Source of the DNA: Nocardia salmonicida NBRC 13393
GTDB taxonomy: Bacteria; Actinomycetota; Actinomycetes; Mycobacteriales; Mycobacteriaceae
Length of the DNA: 64,000 bases
NCBI RefSeq assembly: GCF_001613085.1
Contig: NZ_BDBR01000013.1
Coordinates: forward strand, 62,001 to 126,000
Direction of reading: 5' to 3'
The position numbers and the translations under genes were made by a program. Shown here in pieces: positions 34,503 to 43,702 of this stretch. Position 1 is the first letter of the stretch. Every line of letters begins with the position of its first letter. The notes under the pieces were generated by a model. That model was not told the DNA's origin. It saw only the letters and a list, made by a program, of their open reading frames with translations, and did no database searches.

Positions 34503-35846
34503 ATGACCGATATCGCAACGAAGTTCGCTGGTCCCGTATTCACGCCGGACGACGCCGGGTACGCCGAGGAGGTCGCCGGCTTCCAAACCGCCTACACGCA
34601 CCGTCCGGAGTTCGTGGTCGGCGCCCTGCACAGCCAGGACGTGCGTGCCGCGGTGGAGTTCGCCGCACGGCACGGGCTGCCGGTCGCTGTGCAGGCGACC
34701 GGACACGGTTTGTCGGTCGCTGTCGACGGTGGGGTGCTCATCACGACCGGACGCATGGACAACATCACCATCGACCCGCAGGCTCGGACCGCCCGCGTCG
34801 GTGCCGGGGTGCGCGCGGGTGCTTTGGTCGAGGCGGCCGCTCGACACGGGCTGGCGCCTTTGAACGGGTCGTCACCGTCGGTGGGCGTCGTCGGGTATGT
34901 GCTCGGCGGCGGGCTCGGACTGCTGGCGCGTGAATTCGGCTATGCCGCTGATCATGTCCGGCGCATCGAGCTCGTGACCGCCGACGGCCGGGTGCGCTCG
35001 CTCGGCCCGGACGACGAATTGTTCGGGGCGGTACTGGGTTCGGGTGGGAACTTCGGTGTGGTGACCGGGCTCGAACTCGACCTCGTCCCCGTCGCTGAAA
35101 TCTACGGTGGTCAGTTGGTTTTCGACGCGCCGCTCGTAGATGCGGCGCTGGCGGCGTGGCGGGAATGGACCGCGACCGTGCCGAGCGAGCTGACCTCGAC
35201 GATCGCGGTGGTGACCTATCCCGACATCCCGCCCGTGCCGGAATCGCTGCGCGGCCGCCACGTTGCCTCGATTCGGATCGCCTTCGACGGGACGAACGAG
35301 GAAGGGGAACGGTGGGTGGCGCCGTTGCGGCGGATCGGACCTCGTCTACACGAGGACCTACGGACGATGCCCTACGCCGAATCGCACACCATCCACAGCG
35401 ATCCTCCTTTCCCCCACGCCTATGCCGCGACCAACGCGCTGCTCGCGGAGCTGACGCCGCAGGGCCTGTCCGCGCTGCGCGCGTTGACCGCTCCGGGCGG
35501 CCAGGTCGACGCGGTGATCGACATCCGCCATCTCGGCGCAGCCCTCCGACACGGCGGCCCGGCGTCGATCGATCATCGGAACGCCGAATTCATCGTGCGG
35601 GTGATCACCGGACCTGGTGCGGGCGACGCCGCGCCCGAAGGGCTGGCCGCCGTTCGAGAAGCGTTGGCGCCGTGGACGATCGGACACAGCCTCGCGTTCC
35701 TCTACGGCGCGGGCGGTGCGGCGGACGCGGCCCAGACCGCGGCCGGGTACTCCCCGGACACCTACCGCTGGCTGACGGCGGCGAAGGCGAAATACGACCC
35801 GCGGAACATGTTTCGGGCCAACCGCAACATCGCCCCCGGTTCCTAG
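34503..35846 (+). CDS. FAD-linked oxidase of the berberine-bridge type
   Basis: 447 residues of the VAO/PCMH flavoprotein family. PCMH-type FAD-binding domain at about 35-205, with the covalent-flavin histidine probably His68 in VAVQATGHGL. At the place where bicovalent members have Cys (CPTVGVGGY-like), this protein has SSPSVGVVGYVLGGGLGLLAREFG, so the flavin is at most singly attached. The C-terminal BBE tail is present: TYRWLTAAKAKYDPRNMFRANRNIAPGS. It probably oxidises an alcohol, sugar or small secondary metabolite using oxygen. Divergent from a LysR gene. Native start ATG 34503. Confidence 0.88.
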   Translation: MTDIATKFAGPVFTPDDAGYAEEVAGFQTAYTHRPEFVVGALHSQDVRAAVEFAARHGLPVAVQATGHGLSVAVDGGVLITTGRMDNITIDPQARTARVGAGVRAGALVEAAARHGLAPLNGSSPSVGVVGYVLGGGLGLLAREFGYAADHVRRIELVTADGRVRSLGPDDELFGAVLGSGGNFGVVTGLELDLVPVAEIYGGQLVFDAPLVDAALAAWREWTATVPSELTSTIAVVTYPDIPPVPESLRGRHVASIRIAFDGTNEEGERWVAPLRRIGPRLHEDLRTMPYAESHTIHSDPPFPHAYAATNALLAELTPQGLSALRALTAPGGQVDAVIDIRHLGAALRHGGPASIDHRNAEFIVRVITGPGAGDAAPEGLAAVREALAPWTIGHSLAFLYGAGGAADAAQTAAGYSPDTYRWLTAAKAKYDPRNMFRANRNIAPGS

Positions 35847-35861
35847 CGCCCCTTGCCCGTC

Positions 35862-35906
35862 CTCCCGATATCTACTATCTTAGTGATATCACTCAGATAT
35901 CGGGAG
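35862..35906 (+). promoter_or_regulatory. Nested inverted repeats upstream of the SPFH gene
   Basis: Outer perfect 12-bp arms CTCCCGATATCT (35862-35873) and AGATATCGGGAG (35895-35906), the latter overlapping the RBS. Inside is a perfect 12-base palindrome AGTGATATCACT (35882-35893). Both share the GATATC core. It looks like an operator for a dimeric repressor that blocks promoter and ribosome binding at once. Confidence 0.7.
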
Positions 35907-35912
35907 GATGTC

Positions 35913-36800
35913 ATGGAGCTGCGGTCCGCATTCCGCGCCAACGGATTCGTCGTCGTGCTGGGGTGGCTGGTGTTCACCCTGTTGTTCGGCGGCGCTGCCG
36001 TTCTCGCGTTCATTTCCGCCACCCAGCACAACGGTGGCGCACTGGCCTGGACCGGCGCGGTCGCCGCCGTCGTCGTGATCCTTGTCGTCTGGCTGCTCGC
36101 CACCGGGCTGATCATCGTCAACCCCAACGAGGCCAAGGTCGTCACCTTCTTCGGCCGCTACATCGGCTCGGTCAGTGACCCGGGGTTCTTCTCGGTGGTT
36201 CCGCTCACCGACCGCAAATCCATCTCACTGCGGGTGCGTAACTTCGAAACCCAGAAGCTCAAGGTCAACGACGCCGACGGCAACCCCGTCGAGATCGCGG
36301 CCGTCGTCGTCTACAAGGTGGTCGACAGCTTCAAGGCCGCTTTCGCCGTCGACGACTACGAGGAATACGTCGCGACCCAGTCGGAGGCCGCCGTGCGCCA
36401 CCTCGCCACCACCCATCCCTACGATGCCCACGACGACGCCCGCACCAGCCTGCGCGACGGCGCCGAGGTCGCCGAGGAACTGACCGTCGAGTTGCGCGAG
36501 CGCACTCTCACCGCGGGTATCGAGGTCATCGAGGCCCGCATCACCCACCTCGCCTACGCCCCGGAGATCGCCCAGGCCATGCTCGTTCGCCAGCAGGCCG
36601 CCCAGGTCGTCGCGGCCCGCACCCAGATCGTCGAGGGTGCTGTCGGCATGGTCGCCCTTGCGCTCGATCGCCTCGCCGAACAGGGCACCGTCGAACTCGA
36701 CGAGGAGCGCAAGGCCAACATGGTCTCCAACCTGCTCGTCGTCCTCTGCGGCGACCGCGCCACCCAGCCGGTGGTCAACGCCGGATCCCTCTACTCCTGA
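35913..36800 (+). CDS. SPFH/band-7 domain membrane protein
   Basis: 295 residues. Two N-terminal helices (about 12-34 and 45-67) then an SPFH domain: [89 protein letters not shown] and [50 protein letters not shown]. Such proteins scaffold membrane microdomains. ATG 35913 has GGAGG 6 bases upstream. It is followed 8 bases later by a tiny RHH gene with which it forms an operon. Confidence 0.9.
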   Translation: MELRSAFRANGFVVVLGWLVFTLLFGGAAVLAFISATQHNGGALAWTGAVAAVVVILVVWLLATGLIIVNPNEAKVVTFFGRYIGSVSDPGFFSVVPLTDRKSISLRVRNFETQKLKVNDADGNPVEIAAVVVYKVVDSFKAAFAVDDYEEYVATQSEAAVRHLATTHPYDAHDDARTSLRDGAEVAEELTVELRERTLTAGIEVIEARITHLAYAPEIAQAMLVRQQAAQVVAARTQIVEGAVGMVALALDRLAEQGTVELDEERKANMVSNLLVVLCGDRATQPVVNAGSLYS

Positions 36801-36808
36801 GCCGCCCG

Positions 36809-36979
36809 ATGACCCAGCCGAAGAGGGACCCCAAAAAGATCCTGCTGCGGCTCGACCCGGCCGTCCACGAGGCAATAGCCAAGTGGGCGGCCGACGACCT
36901 GCGCAGCATCAACTCCCAAATCGAATACGCCCTCCGCCTGGCCCTCGACCAAGCGGGACGAAAGCCGAAGCGGGACTAG
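36809..36979 (+). CDS. Tiny ribbon-helix-helix (Arc-type) DNA-binding protein
   Basis: 56 residues: MTQPKRDPKKILLRLDPAV, then HEAIAKWAADDLRSINSQIEYALRLAL and a basic tail. The pattern of a short beta strand (KKILLRLD) followed by two helices, with SINSQIE at the turn, is that of Arc/CopG regulators. It starts 8 bases after the SPFH stop. The nested palindrome upstream of the SPFH gene is an obvious candidate binding site, giving autoregulation. It could also recognise DNA elsewhere or act as an antitoxin, though no toxin gene is adjacent. Confidence 0.75.
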   Translation: MTQPKRDPKKILLRLDPAVHEAIAKWAADDLRSINSQIEYALRLALDQAGRKPKRD

Positions 36980-36999
36980 AGGATCGATCACCCGGCCGA

Positions 37000-38031
37000 T
37001 CAGCCGACCCCGAGAACGCGAGACAGGAGGCGTTGGCGGGTTCGGGTGTCGGATTTGGCGAGGATGGCTTTGACGTGGTCGTTGATCGTGTGTTCGGACA
37101 GGAACAACTCCGTGGCCAGCTCGTGGGAATCCAGGCCGGTCGCCAAGAGCGTCAGGACCTGGGATTCACGGGCGGAGAGGCCGTGGGCTCGGGCGAAGAG
37201 GTCGAGGCGTTCGGTGGCGGTGCTCGGTTCCAGGGCCACGGCGATATCGGTGCCGATGCGGTCGGCTTTCACGGTGAGCCAGCGATTGCCACCCAGGTGA
37301 ACGCGTGACGTGGCGGGGCCGAGGGGCGTGTCCGCCTCGATGGCGAGGAGGGCGGCGGCCGCGTTGTAGACCGAGGCGGGAACAGGCGGCATCGGTTCGT
37401 CCGGGGGGAGTAGCCGGAGGAGGGAATCCGCGGCGGCCGCTGTCCGGGCGCGCACTCGCAGGGTGTTGTCGAGAAGTACGACCGCGGGGCCGAGGGGTGG
37501 AAGGCGGGCGTCGGATTCGACGAACGTGGCCCCGACGGTACGGCGCAGGCCGACGGTGACGGTGGAGGTCAGCGTGCTCAGCGCAGTGAGTTCTGCTGTG
37601 GTGAAAGGGGATTCGGTGTAGCGGAGCAGTTCGAGAAAGCCCCAGCAGCCATAGCGGTCGGCGAAAGTGATGGTGGCGGAGTCGGTGACGCCGAGATCGC
37701 GCTGAGCGGTGCGCCACAGCAGGGACCGGTTCGGGTCGCCGTCGGTCGCGCCGAGCAAAGAGTGGGCGCCGGTGCCGCGCACCGTGTCCCAGCGATTGAG
37801 CGGGGTGAGGTAGCGGGCGCGGATCAAGGCCGGCAGGAGCCCGAAGTCGAGGCCGGGGACATCGGCGAGCGGCGCCGTCGCGACCGCGGTGACGGGATCG
37901 GTGAGCGCGAAGACGTGACCGGCGAACGGGATCGTCGCGCGGATCTCGACCAGGACGAGTTCACGCAGTCGTTTGGCGGAGTGATCGGCGCGGCACAGAC
38001 GGCCGATCCGGTCGGCCAAGGTACTCGGCAC
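37000..38031 (-). CDS. LuxR family regulator with GAF-like sensor region
   Basis: 343 residues from GTG 38031. The C-terminal 60 residues are a LuxR HTH: LFARAHGLSARESQVLTLLATGLDSHELATELFLSEHTINDHVKAILAKSDTRTRQRLLSRVLG. The first 270 residues contain a GAF-like region (ATITFADRYGCWGFLELLRYTESPFTTAELTALSTL) and no phosphoacceptor, so this is a ligand-type rather than two-component regulator. The frame is open upstream to 38124, but that would overlap the divergent gene's RBS. It faces the small cyclase-like gene at 38136 and may control it. Confidence 0.85.
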   Translation of the reverse strand: MPSTLADRIGRLCRADHSAKRLRELVLVEIRATIPFAGHVFALTDPVTAVATAPLADVPGLDFGLLPALIRARYLTPLNRWDTVRGTGAHSLLGATDGDPNRSLLWRTAQRDLGVTDSATITFADRYGCWGFLELLRYTESPFTTAELTALSTLTSTVTVGLRRTVGATFVESDARLPPLGPAVVLLDNTLRVRARTAAAADSLLRLLPPDEPMPPVPASVYNAAAALLAIEADTPLGPATSRVHLGGNRWLTVKADRIGTDIAVALEPSTATERLDLFARAHGLSARESQVLTLLATGLDSHELATELFLSEHTINDHVKAILAKSDTRTRQRLLSRVLGVG

Positions 38032-38135
38032 ATGTCCCAGCCTACGGCGAAATCCCCCCAGGATCAGGGATGTTGCGGCGCTTCGGACCGGCCGATGATC
38101 GAGATATCCCATTCGGCACGACAACGGAGGCCATC

Positions 38136-38486
38136 ATGACCGTCACCTTGCACATCGACAACACCGTTCGCGACTACGACGACTGGAAGGCCGCGTTCGA
38201 CCAGTTCGAGCGGTTCCGCGCCGACAACGGGGTGCGGGGCTACCGCGTCGGCCGGGTCGCGGACACACCACAGCGGGTGCTCATCGATCTCGACTTCGAC
38301 GACCGTTCGGCCGCCGAGGCGTTTCGCACCGCATTGGCGGCCGTGCTCGCCACCCCGCGCAGCCGCGCGATGGTGATCGATCACGAAGCCTGGCTCGTCG
38401 ACTTGGTCGAAGAGCGCGATTGTCCCCTGATCGACGCGCCGAGCGCCGCACGGGGACAACCGAAGTCGACGGCGCCGGTAAATTGA
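38136..38486 (+). CDS. Small dimeric alpha/beta-barrel (cyclase/ABM-like) protein
   Basis: 116 residues: MTVTLHIDNTVRDYDDWKAAFDQFERFRADNGVRGYRVGRVADTPQRVLIDLDFDDRSAAEAFRTALAAVLATPRSRAMV. The beta-alpha-beta layout with VRDYDDWKAAFD is that of small ferredoxin-like stress-responsive or monooxygenase proteins. GGAGG lies 5 bases before the ATG. The substrate is unknown. Next to a divergent LuxR regulator. Confidence 0.75.
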   Translation: MTVTLHIDNTVRDYDDWKAAFDQFERFRADNGVRGYRVGRVADTPQRVLIDLDFDDRSAAEAFRTALAAVLATPRSRAMVIDHEAWLVDLVEERDCPLIDAPSAARGQPKSTAPVN

Positions 38487-38490
38487 TCCG

Positions 38491-39072
38491 GTGCCCATCT
38501 CGTTCGACATTCCTGGAATGCAACAGTTGGACGACACGACCTGGGGGAATCCGGCCACTCGTGACGTCGTCGCGCTGAACTATGTCAACGGCGTGCCCGA
38601 CCTGCCCGCTCGACTCGACGACCTGAAACGGTTACGCAGGCGGCTGGCCGAGCACCACGCGCGGACCGGCTGCCTGATCGAGGCGTTCGTGGTGTGGGTC
38701 GACCAGTTGCCCGCCCTGCTGCGGGTGGAGAAGACCCAGCTCGGGGGTCCGCGCGGCGAGCTCGTCTTCGCGGCGTCGATCGTGGTGCCCAAGGACCGGT
38801 GTTCGGCGGTGTTCCAGGTCATCTGCCCCGAGACCGGTGTGCCCGGTGCGCGCGAGACCGCGATCGGGCGGCAAGTGCGACGCGACGAGATGTGCCCGCC
38901 CCACCCGTACGCGCCCGGCCTGCGCGGCCGGTTGCCCTATCTACTGTCCGACGACGTCCGCTTCGATGGGGAGTTCCCCGACCATGCCCTGACCAGGGCG
39001 CGCCGCTGGGTCGCCGACACGGTGCCGAACGTGCGCGTCGACCCGTCCTTCGCCGCGCTCCCGGAGTTCTAG
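38491..39072 (+). CDS. Hypothetical protein, 193 residues
   Basis: I do not recognise a family. Soluble, begins MPISFDIPGMQQLDDTTWGNPATRDVVALNYVNGVPDLPARLDDLKRLRRRLAEHHARTGCLIEAFVVWVDQLPALLRVEKTQLGGPRGELVFAASIVVPKDRCSAVFQVICPE and has a later Cys/His/Tyr-rich stretch MCPPHPYAPG. Codon use is native. Its GTG start is exactly 6 bases after TAAATT (38479-38484), which overlaps the previous stop codon, suggesting a leaderless transcript of its own. Its stop overlaps the stop of the convergent methyltransferase by two bases. Confidence 0.7.
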   Translation: MPISFDIPGMQQLDDTTWGNPATRDVVALNYVNGVPDLPARLDDLKRLRRRLAEHHARTGCLIEAFVVWVDQLPALLRVEKTQLGGPRGELVFAASIVVPKDRCSAVFQVICPETGVPGARETAIGRQVRRDEMCPPHPYAPGLRGRLPYLLSDDVRFDGEFPDHALTRARRWVADTVPNVRVDPSFAALPEF

Positions 39073-39917
39073 GGCTTCTCGGCGATGAAGATAGCGGTGC
39101 CGGGGAAGATCTGTCCGCGCAGCGGCGACCACTGACCCCATTCGCGGTCGAGCCATTCCGGCCAGTCCGGTTCCACGATGTCGACCAGGTGCAGGCCGGC
39201 TCCGACGATCTCGCGGACGCGGTCACCGATCGTGCGATGGTGCTCGACGTAGGTCGGCACACCGTCCCCGTCGACCTCTACATAAGGAGTGCGGTCGAAA
39301 TAGGGGATCGTGGCGGTGAGACCTGCCTGGCCCGGATCGTCGGGGAAGATCCAGCGCATCGGATGGTTCACCGAGAACACCCAGCGCCCGCCCGGCCGCA
39401 ACACCCGTGCCACCTCGCGCATCACCAGCGCCGAGTCGGCGACGAACGGCACGCCACCGAACGCCGAGCAGGCCAGGTCGAACGACGCGTCGGCGAAGGG
39501 CAGCGCTTCGGCCCCGGCCTGCACGAGCGGCACCCGCGGCCCGCCCTGATCCATCGCGGCCACGCCACGCTCCAGCATCCCCATCGACACATCGAGCCCG
39601 ACCGGGAACGCGCCGTGACCCGCCAGCCATCGCGAGCACGGCGCCGAACCGCAGCCGATCTCCAGGATCGTCTTGCCGGTCACGTCACCGAGGAAGCCCA
39701 TGTCACCCTCGTGCAGACCCTCCGGGCACCACACGAACTCACCGCCCGGGGAGTCGACGCCGAGGAAGTCGGCGTGGGTCTGGTGGTACTGCTCGGCGTC
39801 GGCGTCCCACCAGCGGCGATTCGCGCGCTCGCTGTCGCGCGAGTCGATCTTGGTTCGAGTGGTTGCTGAGGTACCGAGTAGCGCGTTGGCCTGCGCGTGG
39901 CGTTCGTCGTCGGACAC
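39069..39917 (-). CDS. Class I SAM-dependent methyltransferase
   Basis: 282 residues. Motif I is ILEIGCGSAPCSRWLAGHG, followed by VGLDVSMGMLERG (acidic motif), EALPFADASFDLACSAFGGVPFV and VLRPGGRWVFSVNHPMRWIFPDDPG. GTG 39917 is chosen because TACCCT (39925-39930 on the minus strand) ends 7 bases upstream of it, so the mRNA is probably leaderless; there is no good RBS. Substrate unknown. A methyltransferase of this type is found next to rpsA in related genomes as far as I recall. Confidence 0.88.
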   Translation of the reverse strand: MSDDERHAQANALLGTSATTRTKIDSRDSERANRRWWDADAEQYHQTHADFLGVDSPGGEFVWCPEGLHEGDMGFLGDVTGKTILEIGCGSAPCSRWLAGHGAFPVGLDVSMGMLERGVAAMDQGGPRVPLVQAGAEALPFADASFDLACSAFGGVPFVADSALVMREVARVLRPGGRWVFSVNHPMRWIFPDDPGQAGLTATIPYFDRTPYVEVDGDGVPTYVEHHRTIGDRVREIVGAGLHLVDIVEPDWPEWLDREWGQWSPLRGQIFPGTAIFIAEKP

Positions 39918-40145
39918 GCCGAACAGGGTATCGGCGTGGTGCGGGGGGTGGTTTGCCCGGCTCGGCGCGGGTCGCGTAGGCTGATGCACGCTGTAGAGGG
40001 ACGCTGAAGTTGATCAGCGGCAAGTGCGACGGTCCGTGCGATACTTTACCGGTATCCCTTCGTCGCGTCGTCGCGGTGATCTCGCAGCGTACCGAAAGAT
40101 CCAATGTCCGCAACCGACCACAATCCGTCCGGAGCAAACCCACAT

Positions 40146-41624
40146 ATGCCCACCACCGTCACCTCGCCGCAGGTAGCCATTAACGATATTGGCTCCGCCG
40201 AGGATTTCCTGGCCGCCATCGACGCAACGATCAAGTACTTCAACGATGGTGACATCGTCGAAGGCACCATCGTCAAGGTCGATCGTGACGAGGTCCTGCT
40301 CGACATCGGTTACAAGACCGAAGGTGTCATCCCCTCCCGCGAGCTCTCCATCAAGCACGACGTCGACCCGAACGAGGTCGTTTCCGTGGGCGACGCGGTC
40401 GAGGCCCTTGTCCTCACGAAGGAGGACAAGGAAGGCCGCCTGATCCTGTCGAAGAAGCGGGCGCAGTACGAGCGCGCGTGGGGCACGATCGAGGAGCTCA
40501 AGGAGAAGGACGAGGCCGTCAAGGGCACCGTCATCGAGGTCGTCAAGGGCGGCCTGATCCTCGACATCGGTCTTCGTGGCTTCCTGCCCGCCTCGCTCGT
40601 CGAGATGCGTCGTGTCCGCGACCTCCAGCCGTACGTCGGCAAGGAGATCGAGGCCAAGATCATCGAGCTCGACAAGAACCGCAACAACGTGGTTCTGTCG
40701 CGTCGCGCCTGGCTCGAGCAGACCCAGTCCGAGGTCCGCAGCGAGTTCCTGCACCAGCTCCAGAAGGGCCAGGTCCGCAAGGGCGTCGTGTCCTCCATCG
40801 TCAACTTCGGTGCCTTCGTGGACCTGGGTGGCGTCGACGGCCTGGTGCACGTCTCCGAGCTGTCCTGGAAGCACATCGACCACCCGTCCGAGGTTGTCGA
40901 GGTCGGCAACGAGGTCACCGTCGAGGTTCTCGACGTCGACCTGGACCGCGAGCGCGTCTCCCTGTCGCTCAAGGCGACTCAGGAAGACCCGTGGCGTCAG
41001 TTCGCCCGGACCCACGCCATCGGCCAGATCGTGCCCGGCAAGGTCACCAAGCTGGTTCCCTTCGGTGCCTTCGTGCGCGTCGAAGAGGGCATCGAGGGCC
41101 TGGTTCACATCTCCGAGCTGGCCGAGCGCCACGTCGAGGTCCCGGACCAGGTTGTGGCCGTCGGCGACGACGCCATGGTCAAGGTCATCGACATCGACCT
41201 CGAGCGTCGTCGCATCTCGCTGTCGCTGAAGCAGGCGAACGAGGACTACAACGCCGAGTTCGACCCGTCGAAGTACGGCATGGCCGACAGCTACGACGAT
41301 GCGGGCAACTACATCTTCCCCGAGGGCTTCGATCCCGAGACCAACGAATGGCTCGACGGGTTCGACAAGCAGCGTGAAGAGTGGGAAGGCCGCTACGCCG
41401 AGGCCGAGCGTCGCCACAAGATGCACACTGCTCAGATGGAGAAGATGGCAGCCGACGCTGCCGCCGAGGCCGCCGCTGGCGGTCCCGTCGCGGGCAACTA
41501 CTCCTCCGAGACCGGTGGCAGCGCGGCTGCGTCCACCTCCGGTCCGGCCGAGTCCACGGGCGGCTCGCTGGCCAGCGATGCTCAGCTCGCGGCTCTGCGG
41601 GAGAAGCTCAGCGGCAACGCCTGA
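40146..41624 (+). CDS. rpsA: 30S ribosomal protein S1
   Basis: 492 residues with four S1 RNA-binding motifs (about 35-105, 120-190, 205-275 and 290-360), for example GDIVEGTIVKVDRDEVLLDIGYKTEGVIPSREL and KGVVSSIVNFGAFVDLGGVDGLVHVSELSWKHIDHPSEVV. The C-terminal 130 residues are a long acidic and Ala/Ser-rich tail ending GGSLASDAQLAALREKLSGNA, almost the same as the M. tuberculosis tail end. ATG 40146 is chosen because MPTTVTSPQVAINDIGS matches the mycobacterial start; an in-frame ATG at 40104 is less likely. Confidence 0.96.
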   Translation: MPTTVTSPQVAINDIGSAEDFLAAIDATIKYFNDGDIVEGTIVKVDRDEVLLDIGYKTEGVIPSRELSIKHDVDPNEVVSVGDAVEALVLTKEDKEGRLILSKKRAQYERAWGTIEELKEKDEAVKGTVIEVVKGGLILDIGLRGFLPASLVEMRRVRDLQPYVGKEIEAKIIELDKNRNNVVLSRRAWLEQTQSEVRSEFLHQLQKGQVRKGVVSSIVNFGAFVDLGGVDGLVHVSELSWKHIDHPSEVVEVGNEVTVEVLDVDLDRERVSLSLKATQEDPWRQFARTHAIGQIVPGKVTKLVPFGAFVRVEEGIEGLVHISELAERHVEVPDQVVAVGDDAMVKVIDIDLERRRISLSLKQANEDYNAEFDPSKYGMADSYDDAGNYIFPEGFDPETNEWLDGFDKQREEWEGRYAEAERRHKMHTAQMEKMAADAAAEAAAGGPVAGNYSSETGGSAAASTSGPAESTGGSLASDAQLAALREKLSGNA

Positions 41625-41655
41625 TTCACCGGCAACGGCTGAATCAACTGCACTA

Positions 41656-41697
41656 CCGAAGGCCCTGGTCCACACGGACCGGGGCCTTCGGCCTTTT
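41656..41697 (+). terminator. rpsA terminator
   Basis: A 16-bp stem (CCGAAGGCCCTGGTCC at 41656-41671 with its near-complement at 41676-41691, one G-T pair) and an ACAC loop, followed by CCTTTT. A classic intrinsic terminator 31 bases after the rpsA stop. Confidence 0.9.
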
Positions 41698-41758
41698 CCC
41701 ATGGGTGTAGCGTGTGCGCGATTGCTCCATCCCCTACGGGAAAGGTGCTCCACTCACG

Positions 41759-43300
41759 ATGAGTTCTGGTCCCTTCGCCGGTCTCAACCGGCGACAATTC
41801 CTTGCGAAGGCTATGGCCGCCGGTGCGGTGGGAACGCTTGCCACCTGGGCGAATCCGATCATCGACCGAGCTTTTGCCGCCGATCCGGCCGGCATGGGCG
41901 GGCTCGGCGACATCGAGCATTTCGTCTTGCTCATGCAGGAGAACCGGTCCTTCGACCACTATTTCGGCACCCTGTCGGGGGTGCGCGGGTTCGGTGAGGC
42001 GTCCGCGTCGTGGCGTCAGTTCGGGTGGTCGCCCGGAATCGGGCCCACCGCAGCGGGTTTCGTCGAGCCGTTTCGGCTCGACACCACCCGCGGCGCCACC
42101 CTGGACGGGGAGTGCATCAACGACCCCGACCACACCTGGCCCGGCATGCACAAGGCATTCAACGACGGGCGCAACGACGGCTGGATGCCGATGTCGGTGG
42201 CCTCGGTCGGGCCGGACAACGCCCCCGCGGCGATGGGTTACTACCTGCCGGAAGACATTCCGATCCATACCGAGCTCGCGCAGGCATTCACCCTCTGCGA
42301 CAACTACCACTGCTCGGTGCTCGGTCCCACCGACCCCAACCGGCTGTACTGGATGAGCGCGAGCATCGACCCCGACGGCTTGGCGGGCGGTCCGCTGGTG
42401 GAGACGCCGACGCTGATCCCGAAGAACGTCTACAGCTGGCGCACCTACCCGGAGAACCTGTCCGAGGGTGGGGTCCCGTGGAAGATCTACAGCAATCGCG
42501 ATGCCGGCCCCGTCTCGTCGATGGTCCTGGACGGCATGATGGGCTGCTTCACTCAGGCCGCCGACCCGAATTCCGAACTGGCGCGCCGTGGTATCGCACC
42601 GATCTACCCGAACGACTTCCAAGCCGACGTCGCCGGCAACACCCTGCCCGCGGTGTCCTGGGTGGTGCCGTCGCTACTGCACTGCGAACATCCCGCGCTG
42701 CCCGCGGCTTTCGGCGCGCTCGGGATCGTGCAGCTCCTCGATATCCTCACCTCGAATCCGGCGGTCTGGGAGAAGACCGCGCTGATCATCAGCTACGACG
42801 AGAACGGCGGCTTCTTCGACCACGTCACCCCGCCGACCCCACCGCCCGGCACCCCGGGCGAATTCCTGACGGTGCCACTGGATCGGGTACCTGCGGCGGG
42901 CGGGATAACCGGCCCGATCGGACTGGGTTATCGGGTGCCGTGCATGGTGATCTCGCCGTACAGTCGCGGTGGGCTGGTGGCATCCCAGACCTTCGACCAC
43001 ACGTCCCAATTGCGTTTGCTGGAAACCAGATTCGGTGTCGACGTGCCGAACCTGACCGCCTGGCGACGCGGCATCACCGGCGACATGACCTCCACGTTCG
43101 ACTTCGCGGCGGCGCCGAACGCCGCGAAACCGGTGCTGCCCGACCCGCGGCCCAAGGCCGACGCGGCGATCGCGCAATGTGGTCCGAATATCGCGGCGGG
43201 CAGCCTGGGGCGGGGTGTGCCGTACCCGGTACCGCCGAATGCGATGCCGACGCAACAGCCGGGCACCCGGCGCGCGCCGAGTGGTCTCATCGGGGCGTGA
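41759..43300 (+). CDS. Tat-exported phospholipase C/phosphoesterase family protein
   Basis: 513 residues. A twin-arginine signal GLNRRQFLAKAMAAGAVGTLATW and AFAAD cleavage region precede a PF04185-type phosphoesterase domain: GDIEHFVLLMQENRSFDHYFGTLSGVRGF carries the metal-binding Glu/Asn, VLGPTDPNRLYWMSAS follows, and WEKTALIISYDENGGFFDHV is the second acidic cluster. The overall plan is that of mycobacterial PlcA-D, which hydrolyse phospholipids at the cell surface. The ATG is 24 bases after a weak purine stretch. A secreted virulence or phosphate-scavenging enzyme is likely. Confidence 0.92.
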   Translation: MSSGPFAGLNRRQFLAKAMAAGAVGTLATWANPIIDRAFAADPAGMGGLGDIEHFVLLMQENRSFDHYFGTLSGVRGFGEASASWRQFGWSPGIGPTAAGFVEPFRLDTTRGATLDGECINDPDHTWPGMHKAFNDGRNDGWMPMSVASVGPDNAPAAMGYYLPEDIPIHTELAQAFTLCDNYHCSVLGPTDPNRLYWMSASIDPDGLAGGPLVETPTLIPKNVYSWRTYPENLSEGGVPWKIYSNRDAGPVSSMVLDGMMGCFTQAADPNSELARRGIAPIYPNDFQADVAGNTLPAVSWVVPSLLHCEHPALPAAFGALGIVQLLDILTSNPAVWEKTALIISYDENGGFFDHVTPPTPPPGTPGEFLTVPLDRVPAAGGITGPIGLGYRVPCMVISPYSRGGLVASQTFDHTSQLRLLETRFGVDVPNLTAWRRGITGDMTSTFDFAAAPNAAKPVLPDPRPKADAAIAQCGPNIAAGSLGRGVPYPVPPNAMPTQQPGTRRAPSGLIGA

Positions 43301-43337
43301 GCAGGTGGTGGGCTCGGCGCTGCGCCGGGCCCACCGA

Positions 43338-43559
43338 TCAGTTCGCGGCCGCGGCGGGCGACCAGTAGCCGGTGGCCATCCTGGGGCGTTTGCGCATCGC
43401 GGCGAAGCTGTGTCTGGCGGGCGAGAGCAGGGTGCTGAACCAGGAGCGTCGATATTCGGCGAGAGTTGCTGCCACGGCGGGGAATTCGATGCAGTGCACA
43501 CCGCCCGGCATGCCGAGACGGTGGCGAGCCGTCCGGTCGTTCCTGGTACCCATGATCAT
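43338..43559 (-). CDS. Hypothetical small basic protein, 73 residues
   Basis: A frame with native-looking codon use (strong G/C in third positions) on the minus strand: the core reads GVHCIEFPAVAATLAEYRRSWFSTLLSPARHSFAAMRKRPRMATGYWSP. No family recognised. It has an aromatic, basic character and no signal. Because competing frames on the plus strand are also open, confidence is moderate. It occupies most of the 402-base space between the phospholipase and coaE; the rest of that space shows nothing clear. Confidence 0.4.
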   Translation of the reverse strand: MIMGTRNDRTARHRLGMPGGVHCIEFPAVAATLAEYRRSWFSTLLSPARHSFAAMRKRPRMATGYWSPAAAAN

Positions 43560-43702
43560 CCCGTCGGTAGTCGTGCGGCCTTCTCGCCTGCGCGGTAGAT
43601 TAATCCACTCGACGCGCCCGACCGGGGATCTCCCGCTGCTCCACGCGTGGGCGTGTCGTGGGACCTGCCCCGGCCCGTCGGTCGGGATGCGAGACTGGGC
43701 CC

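Noticed and set aside
36809-36979. Toxin-antitoxin module for the small RHH gene
   Set aside because: No toxin-like gene is adjacent; its partner is an SPFH membrane protein.
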